64,000 nt of DNA, from contig NZ_CP034550.1 in assembly GCF_009498035.1 (NCBI RefSeq), positions 3,100,001 to 3,164,000 of the forward strand, read 5' to 3'. Shown here piece after piece: positions 17,040 through 26,219 of the stretch. The number at the start of each line of letters is the position of its first letter. Within the stretch, counting starts at the first letter, position 1. This stretch comes from Saccharothrix syringae (GTDB taxonomy: Bacteria > Actinomycetota > Actinomycetes > Mycobacteriales > Pseudonocardiaceae). The notes beneath the pieces are model-generated. The model made no database searches, was not told the DNA's origin, and saw nothing but the letters and a program-made list of their open reading frames with translations. A program made the position numbers and the translations under genes.

Positions 17040-17281
17040 CTCGACATGCCTCGGTCCCCTTGGTGCACTCGTAGTCCCACCACGATCTCGTAGGTGAGGC
17101 GGCCACCCTGGCCCGCGACCACGGGCATCAGGACCAAGCCGGTGAATGCGCCTTCTGCGATGACGCGTCTGTCGCGAAGGGACGATTGGCGTCGTGCTCG
17201 TGCCCTCGTCGGTGGTCCAGCGCGGATGCGGCCACAGCGGTAGTCTCCCGCAACAGAGCCTACTTCGACCGGGACGGAAAG

Positions 17282-18313
17282 ATGGCAGCCGACTGGTTGT
17301 TGATTGAGACGTTCGGGGGACACCGTCGCGAACCGACGGTGATCGCCGTGGGGCGTAGCCCGAGAAGCATGGTGCCGCTGCGAAAAATCCTCGACCGCAG
17401 TCCGTTCCTCAAGGACTACCTGACGCTTATTGCCCGAGTGGTCGAAACCGGAACATCTACGGAGACAGTGACGAATGTCGGGCAACGCCGCTTGATCGGA
17501 CGCCCCCTGAAGACCTATGGTGGTCATATTCACGGGGTTTACGCGTGGATGGGCCGTGTGCACGAGGAGCCGCCTCCGCAAGATCCGGCGGGTGCATGGC
17601 ACGTCAATATCACCAGACATGTCAGCAGTAGGTCTGACGACCTCCTCCGCTTGTACGGAACAAAAGCGGAGAACTGGAGGAACGAACACGACCTGGCGGA
17701 GCTGTTCGCTTACGGCCGCCTGCAGACCAACTCTGACGAATCGAAGGCCCTCGCCCTGATCGTCAATGCGACTCCCGGGACAGAGCACCAGGCCACATGG
17801 ACCGTTAAGCGGGACGACGGCGTACGGCGAGCAGTGAATTTCGCCTGCCGATGCGTCGAGGCACCGAACGACCAGGGGCACATCGAGCTGGTAGTGCGGG
17901 GCATTACGCACGACATAGGTCCGGCCGAGAGCGTGATGGCGGCACCGCCGGCGGCACCAGTGCTCCTGGCTCAGCAGGTCGTGGCCGCCGAGGCGGTGCC
18001 CGGCCGGTGGCGTGCGATCGTGGACCTGCGGACCATGCGGCTACTGCGCTGGCTCGACGATCCGCCTCCGAGGGTCGCTTGGAAGCTCGACACGCCTCAC
18101 AAACCGGCGATCCACCGACGTGACCTTCGCACTGCTGTTCAGATGTCCGACACCCTGGCTACAAGTGGTCACGTACGCGCCTTGCTGCGGCTTCGCACCG
18201 AGGACGGCGAATGGGTTCAGATGATGGTCACGGCGGCCCTCATGCTGCTCGACCAGCACACCACAGCCGCTCTGGTGACTCTCACCATGCCGGATGACGA
18301 TCGGGTTGTGTGA
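17282..18313 (+). CDS. Rv3651-like (DUF5593) PAS/GAF-type protein
   Basis: 343 residues from the ATG at 17282. The opening MAADWLLIETFGG then EPTVIAVGRSPRSMVPL is characteristic of the Rv3651-like N-terminal domain of mycobacteria and relatives; a middle PAS/GAF-like part (GVYAWMGRVHEE) and a C-terminal region (VQMMVTAALMLLDQHTTAAL) follow. Structural work on Rv3651 shows PAS and GAF-like folds, but its task is unclear. An SDR gene starts 74 bases downstream on the same strand. Confidence 0.72.
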   Translation: MAADWLLIETFGGHRREPTVIAVGRSPRSMVPLRKILDRSPFLKDYLTLIARVVETGTSTETVTNVGQRRLIGRPLKTYGGHIHGVYAWMGRVHEEPPPQDPAGAWHVNITRHVSSRSDDLLRLYGTKAENWRNEHDLAELFAYGRLQTNSDESKALALIVNATPGTEHQATWTVKRDDGVRRAVNFACRCVEAPNDQGHIELVVRGITHDIGPAESVMAAPPAAPVLLAQQVVAAEAVPGRWRAIVDLRTMRLLRWLDDPPPRVAWKLDTPHKPAIHRRDLRTAVQMSDTLATSGHVRALLRLRTEDGEWVQMMVTAALMLLDQHTTAALVTLTMPDDDRVV

Positions 18314-18387
18314 GTCTGCGGGTAGAGCCGGAGAAGTAGGGCGACCTCTTCATCAAGGCAGCGTTTCGCTGAAAGGTGTGGGTGGGG

Positions 18388-19239
18388 ATGGGTTACTTCG
18401 ACGGCAAAGTCGCTGTGGTTACCGGCGCGGGCGCGGGGATCGGCCGAGCGCTGGCCATTGAGCTGTCACGACGCGGTGCGCGGGTGGCCGTGTCGGACCG
18501 AGATGGCGTTGCCGTACTGGACACCGCCCGTCGATGCGAATCGGTCGACGGACACGTGCGGGCCGAGACGGTGGATGTGACCGATTCGGGCAGAGTGCTG
18601 CGCTATGCCGACGCGGTCAAGGATGAGTTCGGCAGGGTTGACATGGTGTTCACGGTCGCCGGGATCATCCATCGCGGATCTCTGCTCGACTCGGAGATGT
18701 CGGACATCGCACGGATCATGGCGGTCAACTGGGGCGGCACGGTGCACACGACGAAGGCGTTCCTTCCTCACGTCATCGCCTCGCCCAGTGGTCACATCGT
18801 CACTTTCTCCAGTGCATTCGGCCTCATGGCAACTCCCAGATACAGCGCGTACAACTCGTCGAAGTTCGCCGTGCGCGGCTTCAGCGAGTCCTTGCGCCAG
18901 GAGATGATCCGTGCAGGGCATGGAGTTTCGGTTACGTGCGTTTACCCCGGTGGAGTCCGCACTTCGATCGTGCGCAACGGGCTCTTCGCGGCCACTGAGA
19001 ACCGGGAAGCGGCTACCAGGAACTTCGAGTCGAGAGTCGCGCGGACCGAGCCGGAGCGGGCAGCGGCGATCATCCTGCGTGGGGTTGAACGCCGCCGTGC
19101 TCGTGTACTGGTCGGCACGGATGCCCGCGTGGTGTCGACGGTCGTGCATGCCTTGGGCGGCAGCTACCAGAACGTGATGCCGGTGACCGACTGGCTGCTA
19201 GGGCTGCCCCAAAGGATGAAGCGGCGTCGCGCCGAGTAA
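18388..19239 (+). CDS. Short-chain dehydrogenase/reductase (SDR)
   Basis: 283 residues from the ATG at 18388, with GAAAGGTG at good spacing; a GTG at 18376 is an alternative. The NAD(P)-binding TGAGAGIG is at about residues 13-20, the catalytic Ser in TFSSAFG, and YNSSK is the Tyr-Lys pair. Classical SDR length plus a C-terminal extension (SYQNVMPVTDWLLGLP) typical of mycobacterial-type SDRs that act on lipids. Substrate unknown. Likely co-transcribed with the Rv3651-like gene and followed by a hairpin terminator. Confidence 0.88.
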   Translation: MGYFDGKVAVVTGAGAGIGRALAIELSRRGARVAVSDRDGVAVLDTARRCESVDGHVRAETVDVTDSGRVLRYADAVKDEFGRVDMVFTVAGIIHRGSLLDSEMSDIARIMAVNWGGTVHTTKAFLPHVIASPSGHIVTFSSAFGLMATPRYSAYNSSKFAVRGFSESLRQEMIRAGHGVSVTCVYPGGVRTSIVRNGLFAATENREAATRNFESRVARTEPERAAAIILRGVERRRARVLVGTDARVVSTVVHALGGSYQNVMPVTDWLLGLPQRMKRRRAE

Positions 19240-19302
19240 CTCCCGGCGATCATTACTTTCCGTAAGCGCTTGACCTGGTCTACGCGTCTGCTTACCCTGT
19301 GT

Positions 19303-19322
19303 CAACCTGCGTGTGCAGGTTG
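19303..19322 (+). terminator. Hairpin terminator after the SDR gene
   Basis: Perfect 8-bp stem CAACCTGC / GCAGGTTG with a 4-base loop GTGT, 64 bases after the SDR stop. No U tract, as is usual in actinomycetes. Confidence 0.6.
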
Positions 19323-19390
19323 GGTTGGCTCTGGTGCTATCGGGTCGATCCCTGAATTGCAGTGATCGGGTTGCCTGCGGGTGACCCTTG

Positions 19391-20116
19391 ATGCGATCGG
19401 GGATCGGCGTGTCTCGACGAGCGGTAGCTGCCAATGATCATCGTGTGAGAACTCGCGACGCGACGCTGCGCGGACTGTTGTCCCGCCTGCGGCATCAGCT
19501 CGCGTTGACGGTCGGCTGGTACGGCGAGGCCGTTCCGCCCCCTGTGCGGTGCCAGGCATGCGGCGCCTCGGTGAACGGTCGATGGGTGTTCGATGATCAC
19601 ACCGGGCTGTTGACCTGGCGCAGTTGGCAGGATGCCGCCGCCGACGCGCTCGCGCGGATGGGTAGCCGTGGGCGAGGCGCGCTGTTGTTCATCGATCTCG
19701 ACCGGTTCAAGGCGATCAACGACCGGTACGGGCACCTGGCCGGCGACGTGGTGCTCAGAGCGGTAGCCGATCTGCTGGGTTCGGTGACGCGCCGCGGTGA
19801 TCTGGTCGGCAGGTACGGCGGCGATGAGTTCGTAGTCCTGCTCACCTCGTGCGGCGCTGCGGACGCTCGTGGGATCGTGCGGCGCATCGCCCGGGAGATC
19901 CAGGAACTGGTCGTGCCGGTAACCGCTGTCGATGGCACAGCGGTTCGGGTGACGCGGTTGTCGGCGTCGATCGGCCTGGCGTTCGCCGATGCGACGACGG
20001 CCATCGAAGGGCTTGTCCAAGCCGCTGACGCCGCAATGCTGCTATCCAAACGGACCGGCCGTCGATCGGGATGCTCGTGTTGTGCATCGCGCCAGGTTGC
20101 GGCTGGCGAAGGTTGA
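19391..20116 (+). CDS. GGDEF diguanylate cyclase
   Basis: About 241 residues; the start is uncertain (ATG at 19391 or GTG at 19445). A Cys pair (CQACG) precedes the GGDEF domain at about 68-220: DDHTGLLTW, LLFIDLDRFKAINDRYGH, then RYGGDEFVVLL with an intact GGDEF signature. An RRGD inhibitory-site motif lies five residues before GGDEF, so the enzyme is probably product-inhibited. It makes cyclic di-GMP from two GTP, a regulator of development and surface behaviour in actinomycetes. No membrane segment or PAS domain; input unknown. It sits next to the Tad pilus locus, a plausible but unproven target. Confidence 0.9.
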   Translation: MRSGIGVSRRAVAANDHRVRTRDATLRGLLSRLRHQLALTVGWYGEAVPPPVRCQACGASVNGRWVFDDHTGLLTWRSWQDAAADALARMGSRGRGALLFIDLDRFKAINDRYGHLAGDVVLRAVADLLGSVTRRGDLVGRYGGDEFVVLLTSCGAADARGIVRRIAREIQELVVPVTAVDGTAVRVTRLSASIGLAFADATTAIEGLVQAADAAMLLSKRTGRRSGCSCCASRQVAAGEG

Positions 20117-20164
20117 TGTCGTGATGTCGACTATTGGGATGAACCTTTGCATGCGGGGGCTCTC

Positions 20165-20569
20165 ATGATCAGCGAAACGACTTCTTTTGTCGCTCTGGAT
20201 GGATTGTTTCGACTGCTTGGCAGAAAGTGGGACATGGCGATCCTTGCGGCTCTGACGGCAAGGTCGTTGCACTGGACCGAACTCCGTGCAGAGGTTCACC
20301 GCTACCACAAGAAGACCTGCGGAGGGGGTGACTCGACACTGCATGACAGCATCCTGTCGCGCGCACTGCGACGCATGCAACGAGACGGGCTGATCCTCCG
20401 GGTCGAGGAGGCGGCGGTTTTCCCGCGATCGGTAACCTACGCCCTCACCCCGGCCGCAGAATGTTTGATCGAAAAACTGGCCCCAGTGGCGGAATGGGCG
20501 ATGATCCACATCGGGTCGAGCGAGCGAAGGGCTGTAACCGTCACTTCTACCCCTGACGGGACGACTTAG
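20165..20569 (+). CDS. HxlR-family winged-helix regulator
   Basis: 134 residues from the ATG at 20165. GLFRLLGRKWDMAILAAL, LHWTELRAEV, LSRALRRMQRDGLILR and VTYALTPAAECLI match the HxlR/MarR-like winged helix (recognition helix plus wing). It has a longer insert after the first helices (KKTCGGGDSTLHD) than usual. Ends tail to tail with the prepilin peptidase, the stops overlapping by 3 bases. Target unknown. Confidence 0.85.
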   Translation: MISETTSFVALDGLFRLLGRKWDMAILAALTARSLHWTELRAEVHRYHKKTCGGGDSTLHDSILSRALRRMQRDGLILRVEEAAVFPRSVTYALTPAAECLIEKLAPVAEWAMIHIGSSERRAVTVTSTPDGTT

Positions 20570-21201
20570 GTCGGAACGCTCACGGCCACAAGTGAGCCCA
20601 GCAGAAGAAAGGTTCCCAGTGGTATATCCGAATCACATGTCCAACGGCCTGTTGTCCGCAACAGAAGGAAGGCGAAGGTTGCAGTGAGCCAGCCCAGCAG
20701 GGTGCCCATGATCAGCGGGGTCCAACCGAGCCAGCCAAGTGCAAGTCCAAGCAGGCCGCCGAGTTTGACGTCACCCGCCCCAAGCCCTCCACTCGTCAGT
20801 AGCGCGAGACCGAGGTAGAGCAGGGAGAGAGTCGCCATGCCCGCCAATGCGCGAAACAAGCTCGACATCTCGGTACTGATCAGGGTCGAGCCGAGCAGCA
20901 GAGAGGTGAAGCCAATGGCGCTCGGCAACAGGAAGCGGTGTGGCAAGCGCCGTTGCATGACGTCGATGACGCCAAGCGCGGCCCCGCCGGAAGCGAGCAC
21001 GCTGTAGGGAACCAGTTCAGGTGATGCGCCGAACCGCCATGCCAGCAGGGCGAAGGCAAGGGCGGTCAGCGCAGGAATGGACCACCTCACGGAAGAGCTT
21101 CTTGCAGGAGGTGTAGTGAGTAGCCGCAAGGTTGGTGCGACAAGGAGCAGGCCGACCATGAGTCCGACGCAGGCCCAGAGCGGCATGAAGACGTGAATCA
21201 T
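20566..21201 (-). CDS. tadV: Prepilin peptidase (TadV/CpaA, A24 family)
   Basis: 211 residues from the ATG at 21201, about six membrane helices. Both catalytic aspartates are visible: GVIDVMQRRLP and GGLGAGDVKLGGLLG. It lacks the N-terminal methylase part, as expected for the short TadV type. It should cut the leader of the Flp-type pilin and TadE-like proteins encoded from 28 kb. Divergent from the Tad operon across a 243-base gap that probably holds both promoters. Confidence 0.88.
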   Translation of the reverse strand: MIHVFMPLWACVGLMVGLLLVAPTLRLLTTPPARSSSVRWSIPALTALAFALLAWRFGASPELVPYSVLASGGAALGVIDVMQRRLPHRFLLPSAIGFTSLLLGSTLISTEMSSLFRALAGMATLSLLYLGLALLTSGGLGAGDVKLGGLLGLALGWLGWTPLIMGTLLGWLTATFAFLLLRTTGRWTCDSDIPLGTFLLLGSLVAVSVPT

Positions 21202-21444
21202 CTTCGACCACCTTGCTTGAGTCCTTGCCTTAGGAGCGGTTCGCCCGGACCTGTTCCGCTCCGGCAAGCCTAGCTGCACCCGTCGGACATCCTGCAACTT
21301 TAACCCGGGCGAGTGAACCTTGTCCCTGAGTTCGCTTCCTGACTTCAAAGTCAGTGCATTGCACACGTTGAAGCTAGTAGGGGTTCATGGTGTAGATCTG
21401 ATGACACAAGGGTTAGATGATCCACACGCGAAGCGGGGTGCGAT

Positions 21445-22047
21445 GTGCAGCCGAATAAAATCACCATTGCCGCAGGCCGTCGAGTCCGGCGAACGCTGAC
21501 CGCAGGAGCCGCCGTACTCGTACTCGCCTCCTGCGGCTCCAACAACACGAACGGTTCCGCAACCGACGCGTCCGAACCGGCCGCGAGGAACTCGTTCCCG
21601 TTGACCGTTCCCACCGCCTCCTTGACTCCGACGGACCAGGCCAAAAACTCCGCGCTCGCCGCATACCAGGGCATGTGGCAGGATTTCGCCGTGGCCGGGG
21701 TCACCTCGGACTGGCAATCAGCGACCCTCGGCAGACACGCCACGGGCACCGCTCTGACCAACCTGACCCGGGGACTCTACGGCGATCACTACAACGGGCT
21801 GGTGACGAAAGGCGAGGCGACACACGACGCCGAGGTCGTCTCCGCCGAACCCGAGGACAACCCGACGAAGATCGTCGTGGCCGACTGCAGCGATTCCACC
21901 AAGGCACTGAAGTACCGCGCTGACGATGGCCAACTCGCCGACAGCACCCCCGGGGGACGGCGATTGATCAACGGCCAGGTGGAGCAACAAGGTGACAAGT
22001 CCTGGAAGGTCACCGACTTCGCAGTGCACGAGGTGGGGACATGCTGA
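21445..22047 (+). CDS. Lipoprotein at head of the Tad operon
   Basis: 200 residues, GTG start. The signal ends in a lipobox LASC-GSNN near residue 29, so Cys30 should be lipidated and the protein anchored outside the membrane. The body (SALAAYQGMWQDFAVAG, LYGDHYNGLVTKGEAT, KIVVADCSD, WKVTDFAV) resembles small secreted NTF2-like lipoproteins common in actinomycetes. It overlaps the next gene by 7 bases (ATGCTGA), so it is co-expressed with the secreted protein and the pilus genes. Role in pilus assembly is inferred from position. Confidence 0.75.
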   Translation: MQPNKITIAAGRRVRRTLTAGAAVLVLASCGSNNTNGSATDASEPAARNSFPLTVPTASLTPTDQAKNSALAAYQGMWQDFAVAGVTSDWQSATLGRHATGTALTNLTRGLYGDHYNGLVTKGEATHDAEVVSAEPEDNPTKIVVADCSDSTKALKYRADDGQLADSTPGGRRLINGQVEQQGDKSWKVTDFAVHEVGTC

Positions 22048-23045
22048 ACACCAAGCGGGCCCTCGTCGCGGTAGGTGCGACCGCCGTCGGCCTCGTCCTC
22101 GGTACGACACCTGCGTTCGCGGGTGACAACTACGGCAACGTCACCTGTAGCCAGACTCCCTCTCCGTTGTGCGATTTGGACGCCGGCACGACCGGCGACC
22201 CCGGCAGGCCAGGAGGGAACCCGGGCTCCGGCAAGCCGGGCCGCCCCGGAGGTGACACCAGTACCGGGAGGCCCAACAACCCGGGCGACACGATCATCGG
22301 CGGTGACTCGAACCTGGCAAGTTGCTCCTACGTCGAGAGCGCCTACCAACCGCCGTCCGGTGGCGTGATCACCGCCGCGTACAAGCCGCCGACGACCAGC
22401 GGTGGAGTGGCCCACGCTGCGGTGTTCCGCGCGCAGGTGGCGCAGCCCGGTCAGGGTCCCGGCGCCTGGTACGTGTGGAAGTGCACCGGCGAGGGCGTCG
22501 TGGACGCCTTGTACCGGCCGCCGGTATGGATTCCCGACGGCCAACAGCCCGACGCGGCGTTGCTGCCCTCACCGGCTGAGCTGGCGCAGATGGCCCGCAA
22601 GCAGCTCCGGCTGCCCACGCCGACGATCGCCGCGAATCCGGCTCGCGACCAGCTGGTGAACCTACCGACCTGGATGTGGCTGTCGGGCGGCTTCGGGCCG
22701 GTCTCGGCCACGGCCTCGGTGCCCGGTGTCTCGGTAACCGCGACCGCCACACCGACGTCGGTGACCTGGTCGATGGGCGACGGATCCACCGTGACCTGCA
22801 CCGGTGCTGGAACGCCGTACACGTCGGCCACCGACCCGAAAGCACCCTCGCCCGACTGCGGCCACGTCTACCGCCGCTCCTCGGCCGGCCAGGCGGGGCA
22901 GGCGTTCCCGGTGACGGCCACGGTGCACTGGACGGTCACCTGGTCCGGCGCGGGCCAGGGCGGCACGTTCCCGGAGATGACCACCACGGGCAACGCCGAC
23001 TTCCGCGTCGCGGAGTCGCAGGCGCTCAACACCGGCCGCGGCTGA
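22041..23045 (+). CDS. Secreted protein of the Tad operon, Gly/Pro linker plus beta domain
   Basis: 334 residues. Cleavable signal peptide ending PAFA-GDNYG; a Gly/Pro-rich linker (about 50-85); then a Cys-containing extracellular region with SVTWSMGDGSTVTCTGAG and CGHVYRRSSAG, which looks like a PKD-type beta sandwich. Similar proteins precede Tad genes in other actinomycetes, and databases sometimes mislabel them as ATP/GTP-binding. It may cap or anchor the pilus at the surface (inference). Confidence 0.72.
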   Translation: MLNTKRALVAVGATAVGLVLGTTPAFAGDNYGNVTCSQTPSPLCDLDAGTTGDPGRPGGNPGSGKPGRPGGDTSTGRPNNPGDTIIGGDSNLASCSYVESAYQPPSGGVITAAYKPPTTSGGVAHAAVFRAQVAQPGQGPGAWYVWKCTGEGVVDALYRPPVWIPDGQQPDAALLPSPAELAQMARKQLRLPTPTIAANPARDQLVNLPTWMWLSGGFGPVSATASVPGVSVTATATPTSVTWSMGDGSTVTCTGAGTPYTSATDPKAPSPDCGHVYRRSSAGQAGQAFPVTATVHWTVTWSGAGQGGTFPEMTTTGNADFRVAESQALNTGRG

Positions 23046-23152
23046 CCAGCACCCCGTCCCCACAGGTCCACATCTCCACAACCACACCTGTTCCGCTCGC
23101 TGATCACTTCGGCGACGCGGCGCACTACCCCCATGCCTTTGGAGGTCCCAAC

Positions 23153-23863
23153 GTGAGCACCAATACCACTACCAGGCCGGACACCAACCGCCCCGCGGCT
23201 ACGGCCGACGGCCCTTGGATCAGCGACGGCAAGAAGCAGTTCGCCTCGCGGCTGCGCGCCACCAACCGCCGCCGAAGCGTGCCCTACCTGCTGCTCGGTG
23301 TGCTGCTCGTGCTCGCCTGTGCAGGCGGGTTCGTGCTGGTCTCGCTGAACTCCGGCGACCGCCGGGCGGTACTCGCGCTGGCCCGCGACGTGTCGGTCGG
23401 CCAGGTGCTGACCGCGCAGGACCTGCGGCAGGTCAACGTCGCGGTCGACCCCGGTGTGGCGGTGGTGGGCGCGGACCGGGCGACCACCGTGGTCGGCAGG
23501 CCACTGGCGACCAGCCTGTCAACCGGAGCCCTGCTGACGCCGAACTCGGTCGGTGACGCCGCGATTCCGACCAGTGGCCAGGCCATCGCCGCGCTCGCGC
23601 TCAAACCCGGTCAGTTCCCACCCGAGGTCACCGCGGGTGCGCGGGTATCGGTGGTGTTCGTGCCAGACCAGGCGGGCACCGCGACCAGTCCGCCCGCCGA
23701 CGGCGGCACCGTGTGGCCCGCCGTGGTCACCAGCGTGACCACCTCACCTAACGAGCAGAGCGCCGTGGTCTCGATCCAGTTGACCGAGGTCGCCGCTCGT
23801 CAGGTCGCCGCGGTGCCAGCCGGGCAGTTGTCGATCGTGATGCTTCCGATAGGGGGCCGCTGA
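23153..23863 (+). CDS. SAF-domain protein (CpaB/RcpC-like)
   Basis: 236 residues from the GTG at 23153, with GGAGGT 6 bases upstream. A transmembrane helix (PYLLLGVLLVLACAGGFVLV, about 43-62) is followed by a SAF domain (ARDVSVGQVLTAQDLRQVNV) and a beta-rich tail. In Gram-negative Tad systems RcpC/CpaB works with the secretin; here there is no outer membrane, so it probably acts as a wall-side assembly or pilus-binding factor. Confidence 0.82.
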   Translation: MSTNTTTRPDTNRPAATADGPWISDGKKQFASRLRATNRRRSVPYLLLGVLLVLACAGGFVLVSLNSGDRRAVLALARDVSVGQVLTAQDLRQVNVAVDPGVAVVGADRATTVVGRPLATSLSTGALLTPNSVGDAAIPTSGQAIAALALKPGQFPPEVTAGARVSVVFVPDQAGTATSPPADGGTVWPAVVTSVTTSPNEQSAVVSIQLTEVAARQVAAVPAGQLSIVMLPIGGR

Positions 23864-24768
23864 TGTTGGTCTCGGTCCTGTCCTTGAAGGGCTCGCCGGG
23901 CGTGACGACCTTCGCCGTGGCCCTGGCCGCACGGTGGCCCGCTCCGGCCCGCGCCCTGGTCGTGGAGGCCGACCCCTCGGGCGGTGACCTGGGCCTGAGG
24001 TTCTCCCTGCCCTCGACGCCCGGCCTGGTGAGTCTGGCCGCCGCCGCCCGCCGCGGTGGCGACGCCGACCTGGTGTGGCGACACGCCCAGCAGCTTCCCG
24101 GCGGTCTGCCGGTCATCGCCGCACCGCCGGACGCCGAGCAGGCCCGGGCGGCGTTGTCCGCGCTCGTCCCCAACCCGACCAGCGGATTCGGGGTCGTGCG
24201 CGCGGCGGCCGACCAGCCCGGCACCGTGGTCGTCGTCGACTGCGGGCGGGTCGATCCCGGTTCTCCCACCTTGCCGATCGTGCGGTCCTCCGACGTGGTG
24301 GTGCTGCTGTCGCGGACGCACGCCGACGACCTCGCGCACCTGCCCCGCCGACTGCCCACGGTCGGCCGCTGGAGCCCCAAGCCGGTGCTGCTGCTGGTCG
24401 GAGAGGGCTACAGCAGCGCCGAGGTCGCCTGGGAACTCGGCGTGTTGCCGCTGGCACGGGTGCCGCACGACCCGAACGGCGCGGCTGTGCTGTGCGGGCG
24501 ACCGAACAAGCTGCGCTGGGGACGCAGTGGCTCTTCCTGCTCCGCACTGGGCCGCTTCGCCCACAAGGTCGCCACCCAACTCGCCGCTCGCGAACGACCC
24601 GCCCCACCGTCCCCGCAACCGGCGGAACCCGCCGTGCTGCGAGCACCGGCTACCGCGCTGCACGCAATCCCCAGAGTCCCCACCAGCCCGGTATCGCCCG
24701 GTGGTGTCCGCCCCGCGCCCAGTCCGGGCATCGACCCACATCAGCAGCAAGGAGGCCAGGCGTCATGA
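23863..24768 (+). CDS. tadZ: TadZ/CpaE-like ParA-type ATPase
   Basis: 301 residues. The deviant P-loop SLKGSPGVTTFAVALA is at about residues 7-22; VVEADPSGGDLGL and VVVDCGRVDPG follow, as in MinD/ParA-like proteins. TadZ proteins mark the cell position where the pilus is built. The C-terminal 60 residues are Pro-rich and probably unstructured. Overlaps the SAF gene (TGATG) and tadA (ATGA). Confidence 0.85.
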   Translation: MLVSVLSLKGSPGVTTFAVALAARWPAPARALVVEADPSGGDLGLRFSLPSTPGLVSLAAAARRGGDADLVWRHAQQLPGGLPVIAAPPDAEQARAALSALVPNPTSGFGVVRAAADQPGTVVVVDCGRVDPGSPTLPIVRSSDVVVLLSRTHADDLAHLPRRLPTVGRWSPKPVLLLVGEGYSSAEVAWELGVLPLARVPHDPNGAAVLCGRPNKLRWGRSGSSCSALGRFAHKVATQLAARERPAPPSPQPAEPAVLRAPATALHAIPRVPTSPVSPGGVRPAPSPGIDPHQQQGGQAS

Positions 24769-26219
24769 CCTATCCGACCGATCGCTGCTCGGCGCCCATG
24801 CCACTGCGCCCGTACCAGCAGATCGACAAGGCCCCTTCGGTCGGCGGCCGGGTACCGGCCTGGAGTGCCGACGAGAACGAGGGCGACCCCACCGCCGCCA
24901 CCACGCGGCTGCGCCAGTACCTGCGCGAGCGGTTGAACGCGGAACTGCCGCAGCGGGTGGCCGACCAGCAGGACCGCACAGGCACCACCTCCAGCCGCGA
25001 AGCCCGACGCGAGCTGGCGAGGGGCATCCTGGACGAGGCATTGCGGGCGCACACCGAGCACGAGCTGGCCGCAGGCCGGCCGCTGCTGCCTAGTGAGGTC
25101 GAGCAGCGGGTCGTGGCCGAGGTGGTCAACGAGTTGTTCGGCATGGCCGGGTTGCAGCCGTTGCTGGACGACCCGACCGTGGAGACGATCAACGCCAACC
25201 GCTACGACCGGGTCTTCGTCCAGTACGGCGACGGTCGCCGCGTTCAGGTAGGCCCGATCGCGAGCTCCAACGAGGAGCTCACCGACCTGGTGCGGCTGCT
25301 CGCTGCTCGCGCCGGCAGCCAGGAGCGCCGGTTCGACCAGGGCTCTCCGGCGGTCAACCTCCAGCTCCCCGGCGGTGAGCGGTTGTTCGCGGTGATGGGC
25401 TTGACGGCGGGCGGGGTGACGGCGTTGTCGATCCGTCGCCACGGCTATCTCACCGTTACCCTGCCCGAGTTGCGTCGCCGCGGCACGCTGGACGTCGGTC
25501 TGGAGGCGTTTCTGCGGGCGCTGGTCAAGGCCCGCAGGAATGTGCTGATCACCGGCGGTACGGGGGCGGGCAAGACCACGTTGTTGCGCGGGCTGGCCTC
25601 GGAGATGGACCCGCTGGAGCGGGTTGTCACCGTCGAGGACGCGTTCGAGCTCGGCCTGGACCACGATCCGGAGATCCACGCGGACGTCACCGCCTTTCAG
25701 GCTCGTGAGCCCAACGTTGAGGGCGAGGGTGCGATCAGCCAGGCCGAACTCGTCCGGTGGGGGCTGCGCATGTCCCCCGACCGGGTGATCGTCGGCGAGA
25801 TTCGCGGGCCCGAGGTCATCCCGATGTGCAACGCCATGAGCCAGGGCAACGACGGCTCGATGGCCACCCTGCACGCCAGCAGCTCGCGGATCGCGTTCAC
25901 CAGGTTGGCCTCCTACGCCGCCCAGGGCGTCGAGCGGTTGCCGTTGGAGGCGACGAACCTGCTGGTCGCTTCGGCGGTGCACTTCGTGGTGCACCTGGCC
26001 CGCGCCGAGGACCGTCGCACCCGCGTGGTGTCCTCGATCCGCGAAGTCGTGGGCGCCGACGGCCCACAGGTGATCTCCAACGAGGTCTACCGCCCCGGTG
26101 CCGACCGGCGTGCCCGTCCCGTGGCCGGGGCGCTGCGCACCGACACCCTCGACGACCTGGTCGAGGTCGGCTTCGACCCCTGCGTGCTGGAAGACCCCGA
26201 GGGCTGGTGGGCCCCATGA
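24765..26219 (+). CDS. tadA: TadA/CpaF secretion ATPase
   Basis: 484 residues. An N-terminal helical part is followed by the GspE-family ATPase: VNELFGMAGLQPLLDDPTV, Walker A TGGTGAGKTT near residue 265, Asp box VTVEDAFEL, Walker B region DRVIVGEIRGPEV and His box MATLHAS. It powers pilin extrusion as a hexamer at the membrane with TadB and TadC. ATGA overlaps on both sides place it in the middle of a tightly coupled operon. Confidence 0.95.
   Translation: MTYPTDRCSAPMPLRPYQQIDKAPSVGGRVPAWSADENEGDPTAATTRLRQYLRERLNAELPQRVADQQDRTGTTSSREARRELARGILDEALRAHTEHELAAGRPLLPSEVEQRVVAEVVNELFGMAGLQPLLDDPTVETINANRYDRVFVQYGDGRRVQVGPIASSNEELTDLVRLLAARAGSQERRFDQGSPAVNLQLPGGERLFAVMGLTAGGVTALSIRRHGYLTVTLPELRRRGTLDVGLEAFLRALVKARRNVLITGGTGAGKTTLLRGLASEMDPLERVVTVEDAFELGLDHDPEIHADVTAFQAREPNVEGEGAISQAELVRWGLRMSPDRVIVGEIRGPEVIPMCNAMSQGNDGSMATLHASSSRIAFTRLASYAAQGVERLPLEATNLLVASAVHFVVHLARAEDRRTRVVSSIREVVGADGPQVISNEVYRPGADRRARPVAGALRTDTLDDLVEVGFDPCVLEDPEGWWAP

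Noticed and set aside
17027..17911. 294-residue minus-strand frame
   Set aside because: Opposite the Rv3651-like gene, which has a recognisable family start and a downstream partner.
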